A stretch of 64,000 nt of DNA from Echinarachnius parma (GCA_037951105.1 JBAMJV010008352.1:1-64000), one strand, 5' to 3'. Shown: positions 1 to 11,240, counted from the first letter of the stretch. A program made the numbers and translations. Notes: generated from the letters alone by a model not told the origin.

Positions 1-527
1 TGATACAAATCATTTAGGCACTTGACGTGATATACGTTGAATGCCAACATCCGTTGAAAAGTTCAGTTATAACAATGGCACGCATGTTGTCTCTCTCGAA
101 TTGAGAATTTTGTTTGTTAATTTTGGGCGCAAATGGCACGCGACGATTCCCCCATGATCATGTTGAGAGGGGAATGTGATTGTATAAAGCGGACAACTAA
201 ATATCGTCATGAATCTGGAAAATAGATAAATCAACATGCACGTTGATTGCAGTCAAAGTCAAATTAGAATTACAAATGATGACGTGTATTGATTCTGAAA
301 CCATTATAGTTTTGTTTGTCAAAAAGTTTTTTTTTTGTACAACCAACTGAATGATTCCTATGAAAATAACTTTGTGGCTGTGAGGAAAATTCTGCTAAGA
401 TCATAACCTGCCTTTTCTGAATCCAATTTCATATATACACGGGTTTTTTATATTGATCATAAACAAGTTTGAACAGTTTTTTATATCACAGGGGTTGCAG
501 GTGGAGGCGGAGGCCCTTCCCCTGTAT
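1..527. other. Gene-free AT-rich sequence
   Basis: No coding exon or recognisable element is visible. The stretch is AT-rich with short homopolymer runs only. It would lie upstream of, or within an earlier intron of, the + strand GPCR gene. Confidence 0.4.
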
Positions 528-895
528 TTTTGAAAATGGCCATACTCGGGGAAAAGGCACCTCAAATTCGGGGAAAACTATGTCATATTCTGGCTAAACC
601 ATGTCATATTCTGCTAAACCATGTCATATTTGGGTAAATCCGTGTCAGTCATATTCGTGCAAAAATCAAGTCATATTTGGGCAAACTTATGTCATATTTG
701 GGCAAAGGTCCATATATACATTCGAACAAACTCATGTCATTTTAGGGTAATACAACCGTCATTTTCGGGCAAAATCATGTTATTTTCGGACTTCATCATC
801 AAATCAATACAAATCTGGCCATCAAAGAAGCGAGGGACATTGTTAGATGAAAAATGGGAATGGATGGTTATTCGGGGAAAATACCTGAGCCCCCC
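528..895. repeat. Degenerate ~27 bp tandem repeat
   Basis: The phrase gtcatattTgggcaaa (with variants) recurs about every 25-28 bases, ending in a C run at about 889-902. Related sequence in the opposite orientation occurs at 19350-19560, 27028-27230 and 33180-33380, so this is a dispersed repeat family and not a gene. The 124-aa frame across it is repeat-driven. Confidence 0.6.
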
Positions 896-1262
896 CCCCC
901 CCCACCTCCCCCGAGACAAGTGTGCTCGTATACCCATGTTTTATTTACCTTTTTTGTTGAGTACCGGTTTCAATTGTTTTTTCCTATTGTGTTGACACAT
1001 TCAGGACAATAAATTCATTGAAAATAAATTAGAACTGCGTCGTGTTTGACTTTCAAATCGAAAGCTTTGTTTGTTAGCAGACTGAAGTGGATCCAATATA
1101 ACAGTGGGGAAATCACTCCCTCGAGAGTGTGGGGTTGGCTTTTATAAAGTGTTCAACAACAACAAAACGCCATTAATGTGGAAAATGCATGGGACAAAAA
1201 GAAACAAAGAAAGACAATTTTAAATTAAGGGAACATAGTATAATAGTAAGTAACTTGTTCCA

Positions 1263-1668
1263 TTAAAGAGATGCAGTAACTTTGTTGACAAATGCAAAAA
1301 CTGACGAATAGTTGATAAAATGTGCATTGCTATGTGATCTGATACTGATCTGATGGGATCTGATCTGATGTCCACTTATAGTAATGTGTGAACATGTTAC
1401 GTTAAATTGATGTTATGGCACGAGTAATGAGCGAAAATGCAAAGTGATTCGCTATCTCATTGCACTAACTTTGTACACAGTTTTAACTATCCAGTTCCAG
1501 TAGATAAATCTATAAAGTCTGAAAACGTCAATCATACATATATTTATAGCGGAGAGACATTTTGAAAACCAAAAGCTGGTGGTAATATGAATACAATGAG
1601 GTATATGAGAACCGCTAGAGTTCCAAGTAAGTTTTGAGGATTTTGACTATGTTACTAGATCCCTTTAA
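1263..1668. mobile_element. MITE family B, full copy (406 bp)
   Basis: The element begins and ends with TTAA. Its inverted ends are related to ttaaagggatctagtaac, at the left end with changes and at the right end as gttactagatccctttaa. The interior matches the copy at 45549-45973, including the shared phrase gagcgaaaatgcaaag. There is no ORF. TTAA-flanked inverted repeats suggest a non-autonomous piggyBac- or Kolobok-like element; the superfamily is inferred. Confidence 0.7.
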
Positions 1669-4218
1669 GATTTCTGCACGACCGACCGCTGATATTTTGA
1701 GTATTTTTGTCATAGTTATATAATCCTGGCAAATTAAACAGACTTATTATTTTGCCACTTGAGTGATAAACGTTGAATGCCATAAATCCATTTAAAACCG
1801 TTCAAGTTTTGAGTATTTAGTATTATAGTTTAATATCCTAGCAAAAAGGAGACCAATTAATGTTGCCACTTTAGTGGGACACGCTTAGTGCAATAAATTA
1901 ATTGAAAAAAGTCAAATTAGAACAGCCGCATTATCACTCCCGAATCGATAGTTTTGTTTGTTAGTATATAGAGTGAAAACAAAAGTGGGAAAATCCCCCT
2001 TTCCAGGGGACTGGGGTGGGCTTGGATAAAACCGTCAATTAAATACCATCATAAACCTGGGGGAAAAGAAAAGAAAATGAAGTAGATTTAAAGAAAGTAA
2101 AGATATAAAACGATGTTCATCAAGTTTTTTTTTCTGCGTACAAAATAGTTCACCTCTTTTGTATATTATGACATTCGAGTTTAATTTCCTGGATGTGAAA
2201 CGGGGGGGGGGGGGGGGGGGGGGGCGGTGCTGTAGACTGTACATTTAATTAATCCATTAACTTCATAAGGGTTTTCCGAAAAAAAGATTTTATGACCCAC
2301 TGCCATTGATTTTTTTAAAAACATTTTGGAACGCTTTTTAATTGAACATTCTTGTTAAATTGTATTGATGTGAAAATGGGGAAAGGGAGGAGGGAGGGGG
2401 GGGGGGTGGGGTGGGTAAATGGGTACACGAGTTGCTGCATGCATATCATGCATATCATGGTCCCCGAAAGGGAGAAAGAGATGGGGGGGGGGGGGGGGGG
2501 GGGAGGCGGCTATGGGTCCACCCTTTAGTGTCTTTGCCACCGGAAATTAAATGCTTTCCGAAATGTTCTATCGGAGATTTCTATATCAAAACGCTAACCT
2601 TTTGGAGGATTCGAAAATCTAGTTCAGTTTCCTGGCAAAAGATATAAAATCCTAGTTTCCTGGCAAAAGATATAAAATCCTTGAACATACCTTCATGATG
2701 GATATGGCCTTTATGCATCTTCGTCTATCTAAGTATTCATGACACTCAAATGTCGACTTGCTTTCATGTAGCCTCATCAGAATTTGGAATTAAAGTGATC
2801 TATTAACTTTAAAGTTTTTTTTCTTTTCCGGAAGTGATATTTGAGAATCGAACCATATACCAATAATCCAATATCATCATAAGATTCTTTTGAATGATGT
2901 ATGTTATATATTTTCACGGAAAAAACAATGTTATACCTGGTTAAAAAGGTGAAAAATATGGAAGAATTAATCCCCTTTGATTTTGACTACAATCAAAAAG
3001 CAATCCGGAACCAATGTCATTGAAAACCAAGAAATATATTACAGTCTAAAACAATGATTTAAATTCTTCAAAATTCTTGATTCAATGCTCGTAATGGTCA
3101 GAAGCTATTATAAACCTGACACAAACCCGAAGGATTATAAATCAACTTGAGGATATGTGCTAGGGAATGGGATCACCGAAGCGATGCAGCCTTTTTGTAT
3201 AAATTATTTCAAACATAGGGGAACTGACCAGAAATATAATGATATAAATAACAAAATAGAGGTAGTTAACAAAGGTGTCATTTCCTTTTTCTGATGTCGT
3301 TACATCCTCTGGGATTTAGGCCTTTACAATGTTCTTGTGCATGCGTCATTCGGTAGTGAAACTCTAATGAGTTCTCATCTCTCGGGATTAGAAACAACAA
3401 ACAAGTGTTGGAGTCATAATTCACAGCTCATGTCCATTTTCAAAGTCCCACGAGAGTCTGAAGAAATCCCGCCAGCCCGCCCGCCCCTCCCCTCCCCCCG
3501 AAAACCGATTACTACAAAATGTCGCTTTTAGTGAACGATCACAAGAACGAACATAAAACATGTAAAATATAGCATTATGAATATGTATCAATGACTGGGT
3601 CCAATATAGCTACTCTATAAGACCGACAATTTTGTGTTTTAGCTATAGCAAATAACTGCAATAACAGTATTTTGTCAGATACGAAGGACTACACATAGTA
3701 TTCAAAGGTGTGTCTTTGTATCCCTCATACTAAATTATATACGGCGATAATTTTTTGTAGTTGATAGAGACTTGATTATGTGACTACGGTATTATATCAC
3801 AAAGGAAAGAAAAATCCACCAAAAAAGTTATTTGACTATTATTACACGAAGGACCACACGTAACTACATCTATATGAGTATACGTGGGACTTGTATGTCG
3901 CTAACTGTCTTTACGGCGTGGACGGTTCAAGTTTGCTTTCCAATAAGTAATTCTTAATAATCACAATCAAAAGGCAACGCAATCGACCATAGATTGTTAT
4001 TTTTTTTAGAAAATGATTTAGAAGACTTCCGGGCCCGGTAAACTGATGTGTATACGCATAATCGTTTACAATTCCGCGAAAAGGAGGTCATTATTGCATG
4101 TGTTCGCGAACATTACATTTTTACAATGTTCACAAAAAGAAAAAATTAAAGTGTATTTTTTGTGAAGGAGCGCAATGTATATTTTGTTTCTATACTTCAA
4201 ATTATTTTAAAAAGGCTG
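1669..4218. other. Gene-free stretch with poly-G tracts
   Basis: No exon is recognised. Poly-G runs of about 20 bases lie at about 2202-2224 and 2483-2502. The segment at about 3090-3150 (phrase ttataaacctgacacaaac) is the reverse complement of sequence at about 9165-9210, so it is part of a dispersed repeat. Short frames here are low-complexity products of the homopolymer runs. Confidence 0.4.
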
Positions 4219-5010
4219 CTTTGGATTTGTGAACTTAAAATACAACAACGAAAATGGGGTCATATTTGATAAAAAATGTTCTTGAAACGCCATTTTTTAT
4301 GTTTTACTTTGAGAACGGTCACGTGTTACCCCTTTGTATATGAAGACGACACTACTTGCTTTGTGTCAAAATGGGTCAAATTTGCTAAAAATGTTCTTTA
4401 AACGCCGAGAAAAAGGGGCAGGGGCGGATCTAGCTTTTTGCTAAGGGGGGGGGGGGTTGACCCAATGACGATGCGGAGCATCGTCCATGATTTGTTTTCA
4501 CTTTTTTCACTTTTTTTCACTGATACATTTTCACTTGGCAGCCCAAGGGGGGGGGGGGGGGGGGGTTAAACCCCCTAACCCCCCCTGGATCCGCCACTGA
4601 GGGGTCATTTGTTCCCTTCGAGAACGATCATGTTTTACACTTATAGAATTATGAAGTCACCCAACTGGGTTTCCCAGACATTATTTTTAGCGTTTTGTGT
4701 CAAAATGGCGTCAAATTTGCTGGAATTGTTCTTGAAACGCCGGGAACAGGGTGCCATTTTTTCCCCCTTCGAGAACGATCATGTTTTACACTTTTAGAAT
4801 TATGAAGTGACACTAGTGGGTTTTCGGGACATTTTTAGCCTTTTGTGTCAAATGGGGTCAAATATGCTGAAAATGTTCTTGAATCGCAGGGAAAAGTGGG
4901 GGGATTTTTCGCCTTCGAGAACGATCATGTTTTACACTTGTCTCAAGAATATGAAGAGACACCGCCAGGTTTCCGGAATATTTCATGTTTTTTTTACCAA
5001 ATACTCATGA
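4219..5010. repeat. Tandem repeat, ~145-150 bp unit, 4-5 copies
   Basis: Each unit carries a phrase like gtcaaatttgctgaaaatgt followed by ttcgagaacgatcatgtttt and a tail near ttatgaagtgac. Units are diverged, and one is interrupted by the inserted element at 4419-4599. The ORFs across the array are repeat shadows. Confidence 0.75.
4419..4599. mobile_element. Short inverted-repeat element inserted in tandem repeat
   Basis: The left end reads CAGGGGCGGATC and the right end GATCCGCCACTG, an imperfect terminal inverted repeat of the CAGNGGCGGAT type. Two poly-G runs lie inside, at about 4445-4456 and 4548-4565. It interrupts a unit of the surrounding repeat. A target-site duplication is not clean, so the hAT-like assignment is tentative. 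Confidence 0.5.
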
Positions 5011-6425
5011 GATGTATAATGTTTCCCATTTTCTTGGGAACAAACACAGATTTGGAGACATAATTCACAGCTCGTGTCAATTTGAATAAAACTACAACAA
5101 CAACACTAATTTATTAAAAAAGATAATCACCATCAGTCATATCAAATTACTTTAGACAATTCTCTTGTTTACTACTTACATGTGAATAAAAACGTGATAT
5201 TCACTAACCCCTTAGATAATCCCAACAATCTATAACATATACCTATCTCCCGTCTGGTAATTAAATTGGAACATGGTATGGTTTACAATGACAAATAAAA
5301 GTCACCTTTTCACCTCTCTGTATGTGAAACCGGTGTTGTTTCTGTGTTTCTCCTTATACCATTAGAATAATATAGGCTTACAAATAAAATTGGAATTTTC
5401 ACGCTATCTATATATAACAATTATACTTACAAATATAATAGAGTCCCTAAAACGCGAGAGGATTGGGAAAAGTTCTTTATGCAAAAAGAAACTTACACAA
5501 AATATATTTAAAAAAACCTCTCACAAATAGAGACACCTGCACGTACGCGCACAAACAAATCCATCCACTAAACCCGTTGAAATATTATATTTTAGGTTCT
5601 TTATTATCCCATTTTGTCTTTATATCATACATAAACGGCAATTTAAAACCACACCATTTTTATAATTTGATTTTACCTAGCTGAGCATGCTGAGTGAACC
5701 TAATAACACACAATAATTGGATTCACTTTTTTTTTAAAGTATCGCTTTATCATAACCACGAATACATTATGCATGTATATTTTCAGCATATTTTCCATTG
5801 AATGATGAATTATAGTTTTGCCTCGGGCTTATATAAGGCAGGCAAAACAGCCCTTTTTCCGTAAAAAATAATTTCTGCGAAATTTGAATTATTCTCTAAT
5901 ACCAGATTGATTATCCTTCAATCTGCCAGTGCTTTATATACGTTCACGTTTCAGATATTCATAATTTCGCACGATTTCTGGAGAGGTATATAATTACATA
6001 CAAGTAATTAGTTTTTCAAATTTGTGTAAACAAGTGCGAGTGATTGATCTACAAAATTCAGTAAATCGGCCTCATTTCCCGGTCCAGTCAGCATAATGAT
6101 ATTTTTTATACAATGCATAAAACGAACAATAAAGCTGCTGTAGTTCCCCCTCGCAAATAAACCCATTTACCTCGTTTCAAACTCATATTTGTGTACATGC
6201 GTCGTCTAACTATCCTTTTCATATACCTATACAAACATTTGTACTCTTTAAAGGAAGTGTCCGCCTTTTACAAATCGTCTGAACAGTTTACAGTAGACGG
6301 ATGAGGATGAATGTAACATACACAAACAATTTTAGATCGAATAACCCTGTAATTTGGATTCTACGAATGAAAAACGAATGTGTAGAAATCATCCCTACAT
6401 CGAACTACATATCGGCCAATAAATG
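5011..6425. other. Gene-free AT-rich sequence
   Basis: Nothing recognisable beyond simple AT-rich sequence. Several short ORFs exist but show no domain, splice context or amino-acid composition suggesting protein. Confidence 0.4.
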
Positions 6426-7660
6426 CGTTTATAAAACGGCTCCGGTAAATTCAGTAACGTGATTGGCTAATACCGATCACGTGGGCATTGATTACTTTTC
6501 ACCAACTGCACCACCGTGCCGATACTGCGCAACCACCGTGCCGATACCGCGCAACCATCGTGCCGAAGGTGTGCAACCCCGTGACGTCACAATGCTTGTT
6601 TACATAGTTCTACGAAGACAAACTTGCGAAAGTGGAGAGAAAAAAAAAGATGTAAAATGCTTCGTTTTGTAAATTATCAGTTCTGTAGTAAATAAATCTT
6701 AGCAGTTTCGTAAATTATATGGTTTGTGGTTTGATATTGGTAAGTTTTGGAATGGAAATGCATACAATTCTTTGATAATTCTCACTTTTATGAGAAAATA
6801 TTCGGCAATTTCCAATGAACTGCATTTGACCTCCTGAGCTGCAGAGTCAAATTCAGTAAAGCGAATGCAGTAGTGATGATTAATTTTGTAAATTCCTAGT
6901 AAATTCACACTCTAGAGAGTAGATAGACTGGGTTACTAATTGTGGCAAGTCTGTTTTCAATAATCTAGCAAAATCAAACAATCCGTGGTTGAGCTCGTTT
7001 TTATAAAACAAATAATACTACGGCCTTATTATCGTGCATCATGTAAATTTATAAAACGGCTCCGGTAAATTCAGTAACGTGATTGGCTAATACCGATCAC
7101 TTGGGCATTGATTACTTTTCACCAACTGCACCACCGTGCCGATACCGCGCAACCACCGTGCCGATACCGCGCAACCATCGTGCCGAAGGTGTGCAACCCC
7201 GTGACGTCACAATGCTTGTTTACATAGTTCTACGAAGACAAACTTGCGAAAGTGAAAACAAAAATATGTTAAATGCTTCGTTTTGTAAATTATCTGTTCT
7301 GTAGTATACAAATCGTAGCAGTTTCGTAAATTATATGGTATGTGGTTTGATATTGGTAAGTTTTGGAATGCAAATGCATAACATTCTTTGATAATCATCA
7401 CTTTTATGGGAAAATCTTCGACAATATCCCATCAACTGCATTTGATCTGCAGAGTCAAATTCAGTGAAGCGAGTGCAGTAAGTGTTGATGATTTTTGTAA
7501 ATTCCTTATAAATTCACACTCTAGAGAGTAGATCTAGTCTGGGTTACTAATTTTGGCAAGTCTGTTTTCAATAATCCAGCAAAATCAAACAATCCGTGGT
7601 TGAGCTCGTTTTATAAAACAAATAATACTACGGTCTAATTATCGTGCGTCATGTAAATTC
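6426..7660. repeat. Direct tandem duplication, two ~620 bp units
   Basis: Two units, about 6426-7045 and 7047-7660, share nearly all their sequence. Both contain taaaacggctccggtaaatt, a short internal repeat of ccgtgccgatac-gcgcaacc, cccgtgacgtcacaatgc (a CRE-like palindrome), and ends near cgtggttgagctcg. The parallel 69- and 73-residue frames reflect the duplication and lack independent support as protein. Confidence 0.8.
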
Positions 7661-7930
7661 ATCGCACTCTCGGGCTATGTTAGCTGTGCATTGTGCACTC
7701 GGCTTACGCCTCGTGCACAACGCACAGCTAACATAGCCCTCGACCCGCGTGCAATGCATTTACACAACGCACTCTAGACCGTGTATTATTTGTATAGCAT
7801 CACACTCTCGGGCTATGTTAGCTGTGCGCATGCGCACTCGGCTTACGCCTCGTGCGTAATGCACAGCTAACAATTAGCCCTCGCGTGCAATGCATTTACA
7901 CAATGCACTCTAGACCGTGTACTATTTGTA
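7660..7930. repeat. Two tandem hairpin-forming palindromes (~137 bp unit)
   Basis: Each unit has an arm gggctatgttagctgtgc, a centre related to actcggcttacgcctcgtgc, and the reverse arm. The arms pair at about 7672-7741 and 7810-7883. Each unit is followed by tgcaatgcatttacacaa and cactctagaccgtgta. A foldback transposon end or a structural repeat is possible; no ORF is present. Confidence 0.75.
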
Positions 7931-8079
7931 TATTAACTGATTTAGCGTAATATTACAACAATTTAGTTTTATATTCTTGTAAATGTATTGTGAAACCGAC
8001 ATTTTGTAAGGTATGCCACGAAAAAGGTCTCGAAAATGAAAAATAAACAATTACATGATAGTCAGATGGGGCGAGTCTG

Positions 8080-8459
8080 AGACCCCGTTTACAGTGCAGG
8101 GCCGGGCCGAGCCGCGGCTCGGCCCTGCCTAAATTGCGGTACTCGGCCCCCCCAATTTTGTGCGTTTACAGTGGCGGTCTCGGCCCGGCCGCCCTTTCAA
8201 TATCTTGTCGTAGTGGCGCTCTGCATGTAAACAAACCATTATTTTGGGGGCGCGCCGGGGTCACAGAACAAAGGCGCGTCATTTGCAATTAATTGTTTTC
8301 CCAATTTGGTACCGCATTTGGCCCTGCGTGGGTTTACAGTGAGAAAAAGCGGGGCCGAGCCGCGGCTCGGCCGCGGCCGAGACTACCTCCAGAGCGGGGC
8401 CAAATGCGCGGCCACTTTTGGCCCCGCATTTGGCCTTTTTTCCACTGTAAACGGGGTCT
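8080..8459. mobile_element. GC-rich MITE with long terminal inverted repeats
   Basis: The left end AGACCCCGTTTACAGTG and right end CACTGTAAACGGGGTCT are perfect inverted repeats. Inside are further palindromes such as ccgagccgcggctcgg, appearing twice. The GC-rich body contrasts sharply with AT-rich flanks. TIR style and a possible TGA/TTA 3-bp flank resemble PIF/Harbinger non-autonomous elements, which is an inference. The short ORFs inside are shadows. Confidence 0.75.
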
Positions 8460-8764
8460 TAGTTATTTTGTTTAGTATTCGCTTACGCCGTTGTTCGATC
8501 GCAATCTGTGCGCGGGTCACGTAGGGGTCACACACAGACCGGAATGCGCCAGCAGCTATCGTGAGCGAAATTCTGCACAGGTAAAGACTCGTAATGCATA
8601 ATAAAAACGCGTCGCGTATAGCATAATTTATTTTGAGGTCTATAGATCCACGAAAAGGAGATTTCAAGCTCTAATTTTTGTTCAGGCAAGCTGTTAAATG
8701 AAGCTTCTGACCATCACGAATATTGAACATTAAAGGGAATTTATGGACGAACACCAGCACTATA
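8460..8764. other. Spacer between MITE and SINE
   Basis: No exon is seen. The last ~70 bases, from about 8692 (phrase ttctgaccatcacgaatatt), match sequence preceding the second SINE head near 9190-9215 and 9405-9430, so they belong to the SINE-associated repeat. Confidence 0.4.
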
Positions 8765-8844
8765 GGGCTTTCTATATATAACTCAGTCGGTAGAACATCG
8801 ATCTAGCAATCCGGCGGTCTTGGGTTCGAATCCCGGAGAAACCC
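8765..8844 (+). mobile_element. tRNA-derived SINE head (copy 1)
   Basis: The sequence has an A-box-like actcagtcggtagaac, a B-box gggttcgaatcccgg, and partly complementary ends gggcttt / gaaaccc. The stems are imperfect and a diverged relative lies at 9435-9496, so a SINE head or tRNA-like repeat is more likely than a functional tRNA gene. Confidence 0.55.
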
Positions 8845-9434
8845 TATTCATTCCTTGCTCTTTTTTGTTTTGTTTATTATGTATTTCTAATCAGTTTCCC
8901 TATCTACACTACTAAAAGAGGAGGTTGTGTCTGTCTGTTTGTTTGTTTGTCTGCCGGCTATGCAAATCGCCATCCCTTGAGGTACGATCCTCACCTTTCA
9001 GGTGAAGATTGCTTCTACCTTTAGGTTAGCTACCGGCATCTGCTCCACATACTTATGAAAATACAGAAAGCCATAACTGGAGTGCTAGTGTTTTTTGTTT
9101 AAAATAATTTATACAAAAACCTATCCTAGATCTTCGTTCATATCCCTACTTTTAATTTCTTATCCTTCGGGTTTGTGTCAGGTTTATAATAGCTGCTGAC
9201 CGTCACGATCATTGGAAACTATTGGAGACTTTCAGTCAGGCTAGAATCGGTTTTCGCTCAGTCGGAGCCGATGTTGAATCGGCCTATAATGATCTCTTAC
9301 TGGCTCTTGACCAGCAAAACAGGATTCCTGAGGCAATGTATACTGAGCTGAACCAACTGAAAACCAGTCGGATCGGGTCGAGTCGGTTCTGTGTGCGGAG
9401 GCCTTAAGGGCTTCAGGGACGAATATCAGCACTA
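8845..9434. other. Repeat-like spacer
   Basis: Contains (TTTG)n-like sequence near 8936-8950 and the reverse-complemented repeat shared with about 3090-3150. At 9217-9405 it holds an insert not present beside the first SINE copy. The 61-residue frame at 9222-9407 has no recognisable domain and no splice context. Confidence 0.35.
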
Positions 9435-9496
9435 GGGCTTTTCGGTAGAGCACCCGTCAAGCAATCCGGAGATCTTGGATTCAAATCCTAAGCCCC
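9435..9496 (+). mobile_element. tRNA-derived SINE head (copy 2, degraded)
   Basis: Homologous to 8765-8844 (shared gggctt, tcggtagagc, caatccgg-g-tctt, ttc-aatcc) but missing part of the D-arm region. The preceding gacgaatatcagcacta parallels the flank of copy 1. Confidence 0.5.
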
Positions 9497-9600
9497 TTTT
9501 CATTTAAAATGTATTATTTTAGTCAGCGAAACAAATCCAAATATTCATTATACGATATTACCTTAACTAATAAATGTCTCCCTTGTTATCATACAATGCA

Positions 9601-9660
9601 ATTTTAGGAACATACACAACGTGGTAAACTTCTCATTCGTGAACTTTTTAAAAAACACAT
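9601..9660 (+). pseudogene. GPCR TM2-exon fragment, decayed copy A
   Basis: In the frame of the intact exon at 10200 this reads FRNIHNVVNFSFVNF against FRNMHNVINYSFANL, then homology stops in an A-rich run. The splice acceptor G is lost (tgca-attttag versus ttgcagatttcg). A later segment near 9768-9790 (ttgccacgacgaaggatctg) resembles the following part of the exon. This is a broken, non-functional duplicate. Confidence 0.65.
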
Positions 9661-9885
9661 TATAAAAACACTCGTTCAACCGATTTTAGTTAGCCAAACG
9701 ACCCAAGCATACTCATTATGATAACCCTCTTACAATTTCTTTTTTTGGGGGGTTATTTTTTATTGCCACGACGAAGGATCTGCTAGATCTGAAACATCGG
9801 CATCTCTTGACTTAATAGCGGATAAGCAGTTTTCGGCATTCCCCCCCCCCCTCGATTTTCTAATTTATTATTTAAAATCTAAATT

Positions 9886-9945
9886 CGCAGATTTTGAAAC
9901 ATCCCCAACGCGATAAACTACTTGTTAGCCAACCTAGCCAGACCC
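9886..9945 (+). pseudogene. GPCR TM2-exon fragment, decayed copy B
   Basis: Acceptor-like ttcgcag is followed by a reading equivalent to F-stop-NIPNAINYLLANLAR, aligned to FRNMHNVINYSFANLAM of the intact exon. The in-frame TGA at the second codon and loss of similarity into a C/A-rich run mark it as dead. Confidence 0.65.
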
Positions 9946-9951
9946 CCTCCC

Positions 9952-9980
9952 CCAAAAAAAACAAACAAAACAAAACAAAA

Positions 9981-10011
<31 letters not shown>

Positions 10012-10076
10012 TAAAAATAAATAAAAATAAAATAAAAATAAAAATAAATTAATAAATTAAAAATAAAAATAAAATG
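9952..10076. repeat. (AAAAT)n-type simple repeat
   Basis: Repeated aaaat and aaaac units occupy the gap between copy B and the intact exon. The antisense poly-Tyr/Phe frame is a low-complexity artefact. Confidence 0.85.
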
Positions 10077-10199
10077 ACATAAAAGAAAGCAACAACAAAT
10101 AAAACACACATTGACATCATCTCACATCTATTTTATGATAATCACTACTCAAGGTAATTTTTAACTAAAATTTTTATATTTTTATATCACATATTGCAG

Positions 10200-10362
10200 A
10201 TTTCGGAACATGCACAACGTGATCAACTACTCGTTCGCCAATCTTGCCATGGCGGATCTACTCGGTCTTCTCCTCGATGCCTTGCCATCTATCATCCTAA
10301 CCCTGCCCACCGACACCCATCTATCCGACTCCGGATGTCGGATGTTGCTGTATCTACCATGG
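10200..10362 (+). CDS. Class A GPCR, exon encoding ICL1-TM2-ECL1-start of TM3
   Basis: The exon is bounded by acceptor tatattgcag and donor gtaagt and encodes 54 full residues after one leftover base (entry phase 2, exit phase 0). It starts FRNMHNVINYSFANLAMADL, holding the TM2 hallmark NLAxAD with D2.50 at residue 19. The cysteine in SGCRMLLYLPW, residue 46, fits C3.25: a spacing of 27, usual for many class A receptors. ECL1 lacks the common Trp. TM1 lies upstream, outside the window or unrecognised. The next exon is probably 61528-61701, because joining them restores exact TM3 register. The product would be a seven-helix plasma-membrane receptor; the general look is peptide-receptor-like, but the ligand cannot be told. 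The exon is flanked on both sides by partial copies of itself. No frame damage is seen here. Confidence 0.8.
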
Positions 10363-10452
10363 GTAAGTGCCATTGATATATAAGTAACTGGATAAGGTAT
10401 AGCCTACGTATCAGCGACTATTTTTGAGTACGGTAGTTTACAAATCGTAATG

Positions 10453-10547
10453 ACATCGGTCTTCTCCTCCATGACTGCCATCTATCATCCTAACCCTGCC
10501 CACCGACACCCATCTCACCGACTGCGGGTGTCGGATGTTGCTGATGG
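10453..10547 (+). pseudogene. GPCR TM2-exon fragment, copy D (frameshifted)
   Basis: Aligned to the intact exon it keeps the segment for LPSIILTLPTDTH and a gtaagt donor. It has a one-base loss near ctccatgactgcc and lacks eight bases of tatctacc before the donor, so the frame is lost. The 5' half of the exon and the acceptor are absent. Confidence 0.75.
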
Positions 10548-10650
10548 GTAAGTGTCATCGGTACATGAACTGGAAAGATACTGGGAAGGGAAGCTTTAAC
10601 TGGGTATGCGAGACAAAAATTTAGGTAATTTTCAGATATTGCTTCAGCTT

Positions 10651-10749
10651 GGTCTTCTTTTTTATGCCTTGCCATCTATCATCCTAACCCTGCCCACCGA
10701 CACCCATCTCTACGACTCCGGATGTCGGATGTTGCTCTATCTACCATGG
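10651..10749 (+). pseudogene. GPCR TM2-exon fragment, copy E (open frame, donor kept)
   Basis: Thirty-three codons stay open and read GLLFYALPSIILTLP, then TDTHLYDSGCRMLLYLPW, followed by a perfect gtaagt donor. A chance ttttcag lies 15 bases upstream and would join in phase 0, not the phase 2 used by the intact exon. D2.50 and the first half of TM2 are missing, so it cannot replace the intact exon. It is the best-preserved downstream copy. Confidence 0.7.
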
Positions 10750-10825
10750 GTAAGTGCCATCGATGGATAAATCTCTGGATAATGTATAGCTTTAACTTGG
10801 TATGCGAGACAAAGATGTCTTGCTT

Positions 10826-10910
10826 GGTCTTCTCCCCGATGCCTTGCCATCTATCATCCTGACCCTGCCCACCGACACCCATCGGATGTCGGATGTTGCT
10901 GTATATCTAT
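10826..10910 (+). pseudogene. GPCR TM2-exon fragment, copy F (deleted, no donor)
   Basis: Keeps the segment for the LPSIILTLPTDTH region, then lacks about 14 bases before cggatgtcggatgttgctg. The donor has become tatctattactg. The following intron repeat (actggataaggtatagcc) is retained. Confidence 0.7.
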
Positions 10911-11008
10911 TACTGATATATAAATCACTGGATAAGGTATAGCCTATCACCAGACACAGATAATATGTTAATCAGGTTCATTTAAGTAATATTGTGTCGG
11001 GCTGTATA

Positions 11009-11107
11009 GTCTTCTTTTCGATGCCGTGCTCATCTATCATCCTAACGATGCCCACCGAAACCCATCTCACCGACTCCGGACGTCGGATGTTGCTATATCT
11101 ACCATGG
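11009..11107 (+). pseudogene. GPCR TM2-exon fragment, copy G (frameshift, donor broken)
   Basis: Homologous to the array unit, with an extra base near gccgtgctcatct that shifts frame. The donor is disrupted to gtcgcctaagt. A last, very weak copy (about 11204-11240, cccatccatcattctaactc) follows. Confidence 0.65.
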
Positions 11108-11240
11108 GTCGCCTAAGTGTCATCGATACATAACTCACTGGATAATGTTTAGCCATATATCGGATTTGCAAACAGTTTAGGAATATTGTGTCATTTTTTG
11201 AGCAGCGGCGCCCATCCATCATTCTAACTCTGCGTCATTG

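Larger units (their letters stand above)
10264..11240 (+). repeat. Tandem array of TM2-exon 3' half plus intron, ~175-194 bp unit
   Basis: The phrase ggtcttctcc or a variant starts at 10264, 10458, 10651, 10826, 11009 and about 11198. Spacings are 194, 193, 175, 183 and about 189. Each unit spans the second half of the GPCR exon, the donor region and about 90-100 bases of intron (phrase actggataatgtatagc). The first unit is the intact exon; later units are progressively decayed. Confidence 0.85.

Noticed and set aside
8765..8844. Functional tRNA gene
   Set aside because: A and B boxes are present but stems are imperfect, and a decayed homologue with shared flanks lies at 9435, which fits a SINE better.
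10651..10749. Copy E as a mutually exclusive alternative TM2 exon
   Set aside because: It lacks the first half of TM2 including D2.50, and the only nearby acceptor-like site gives the wrong phase.
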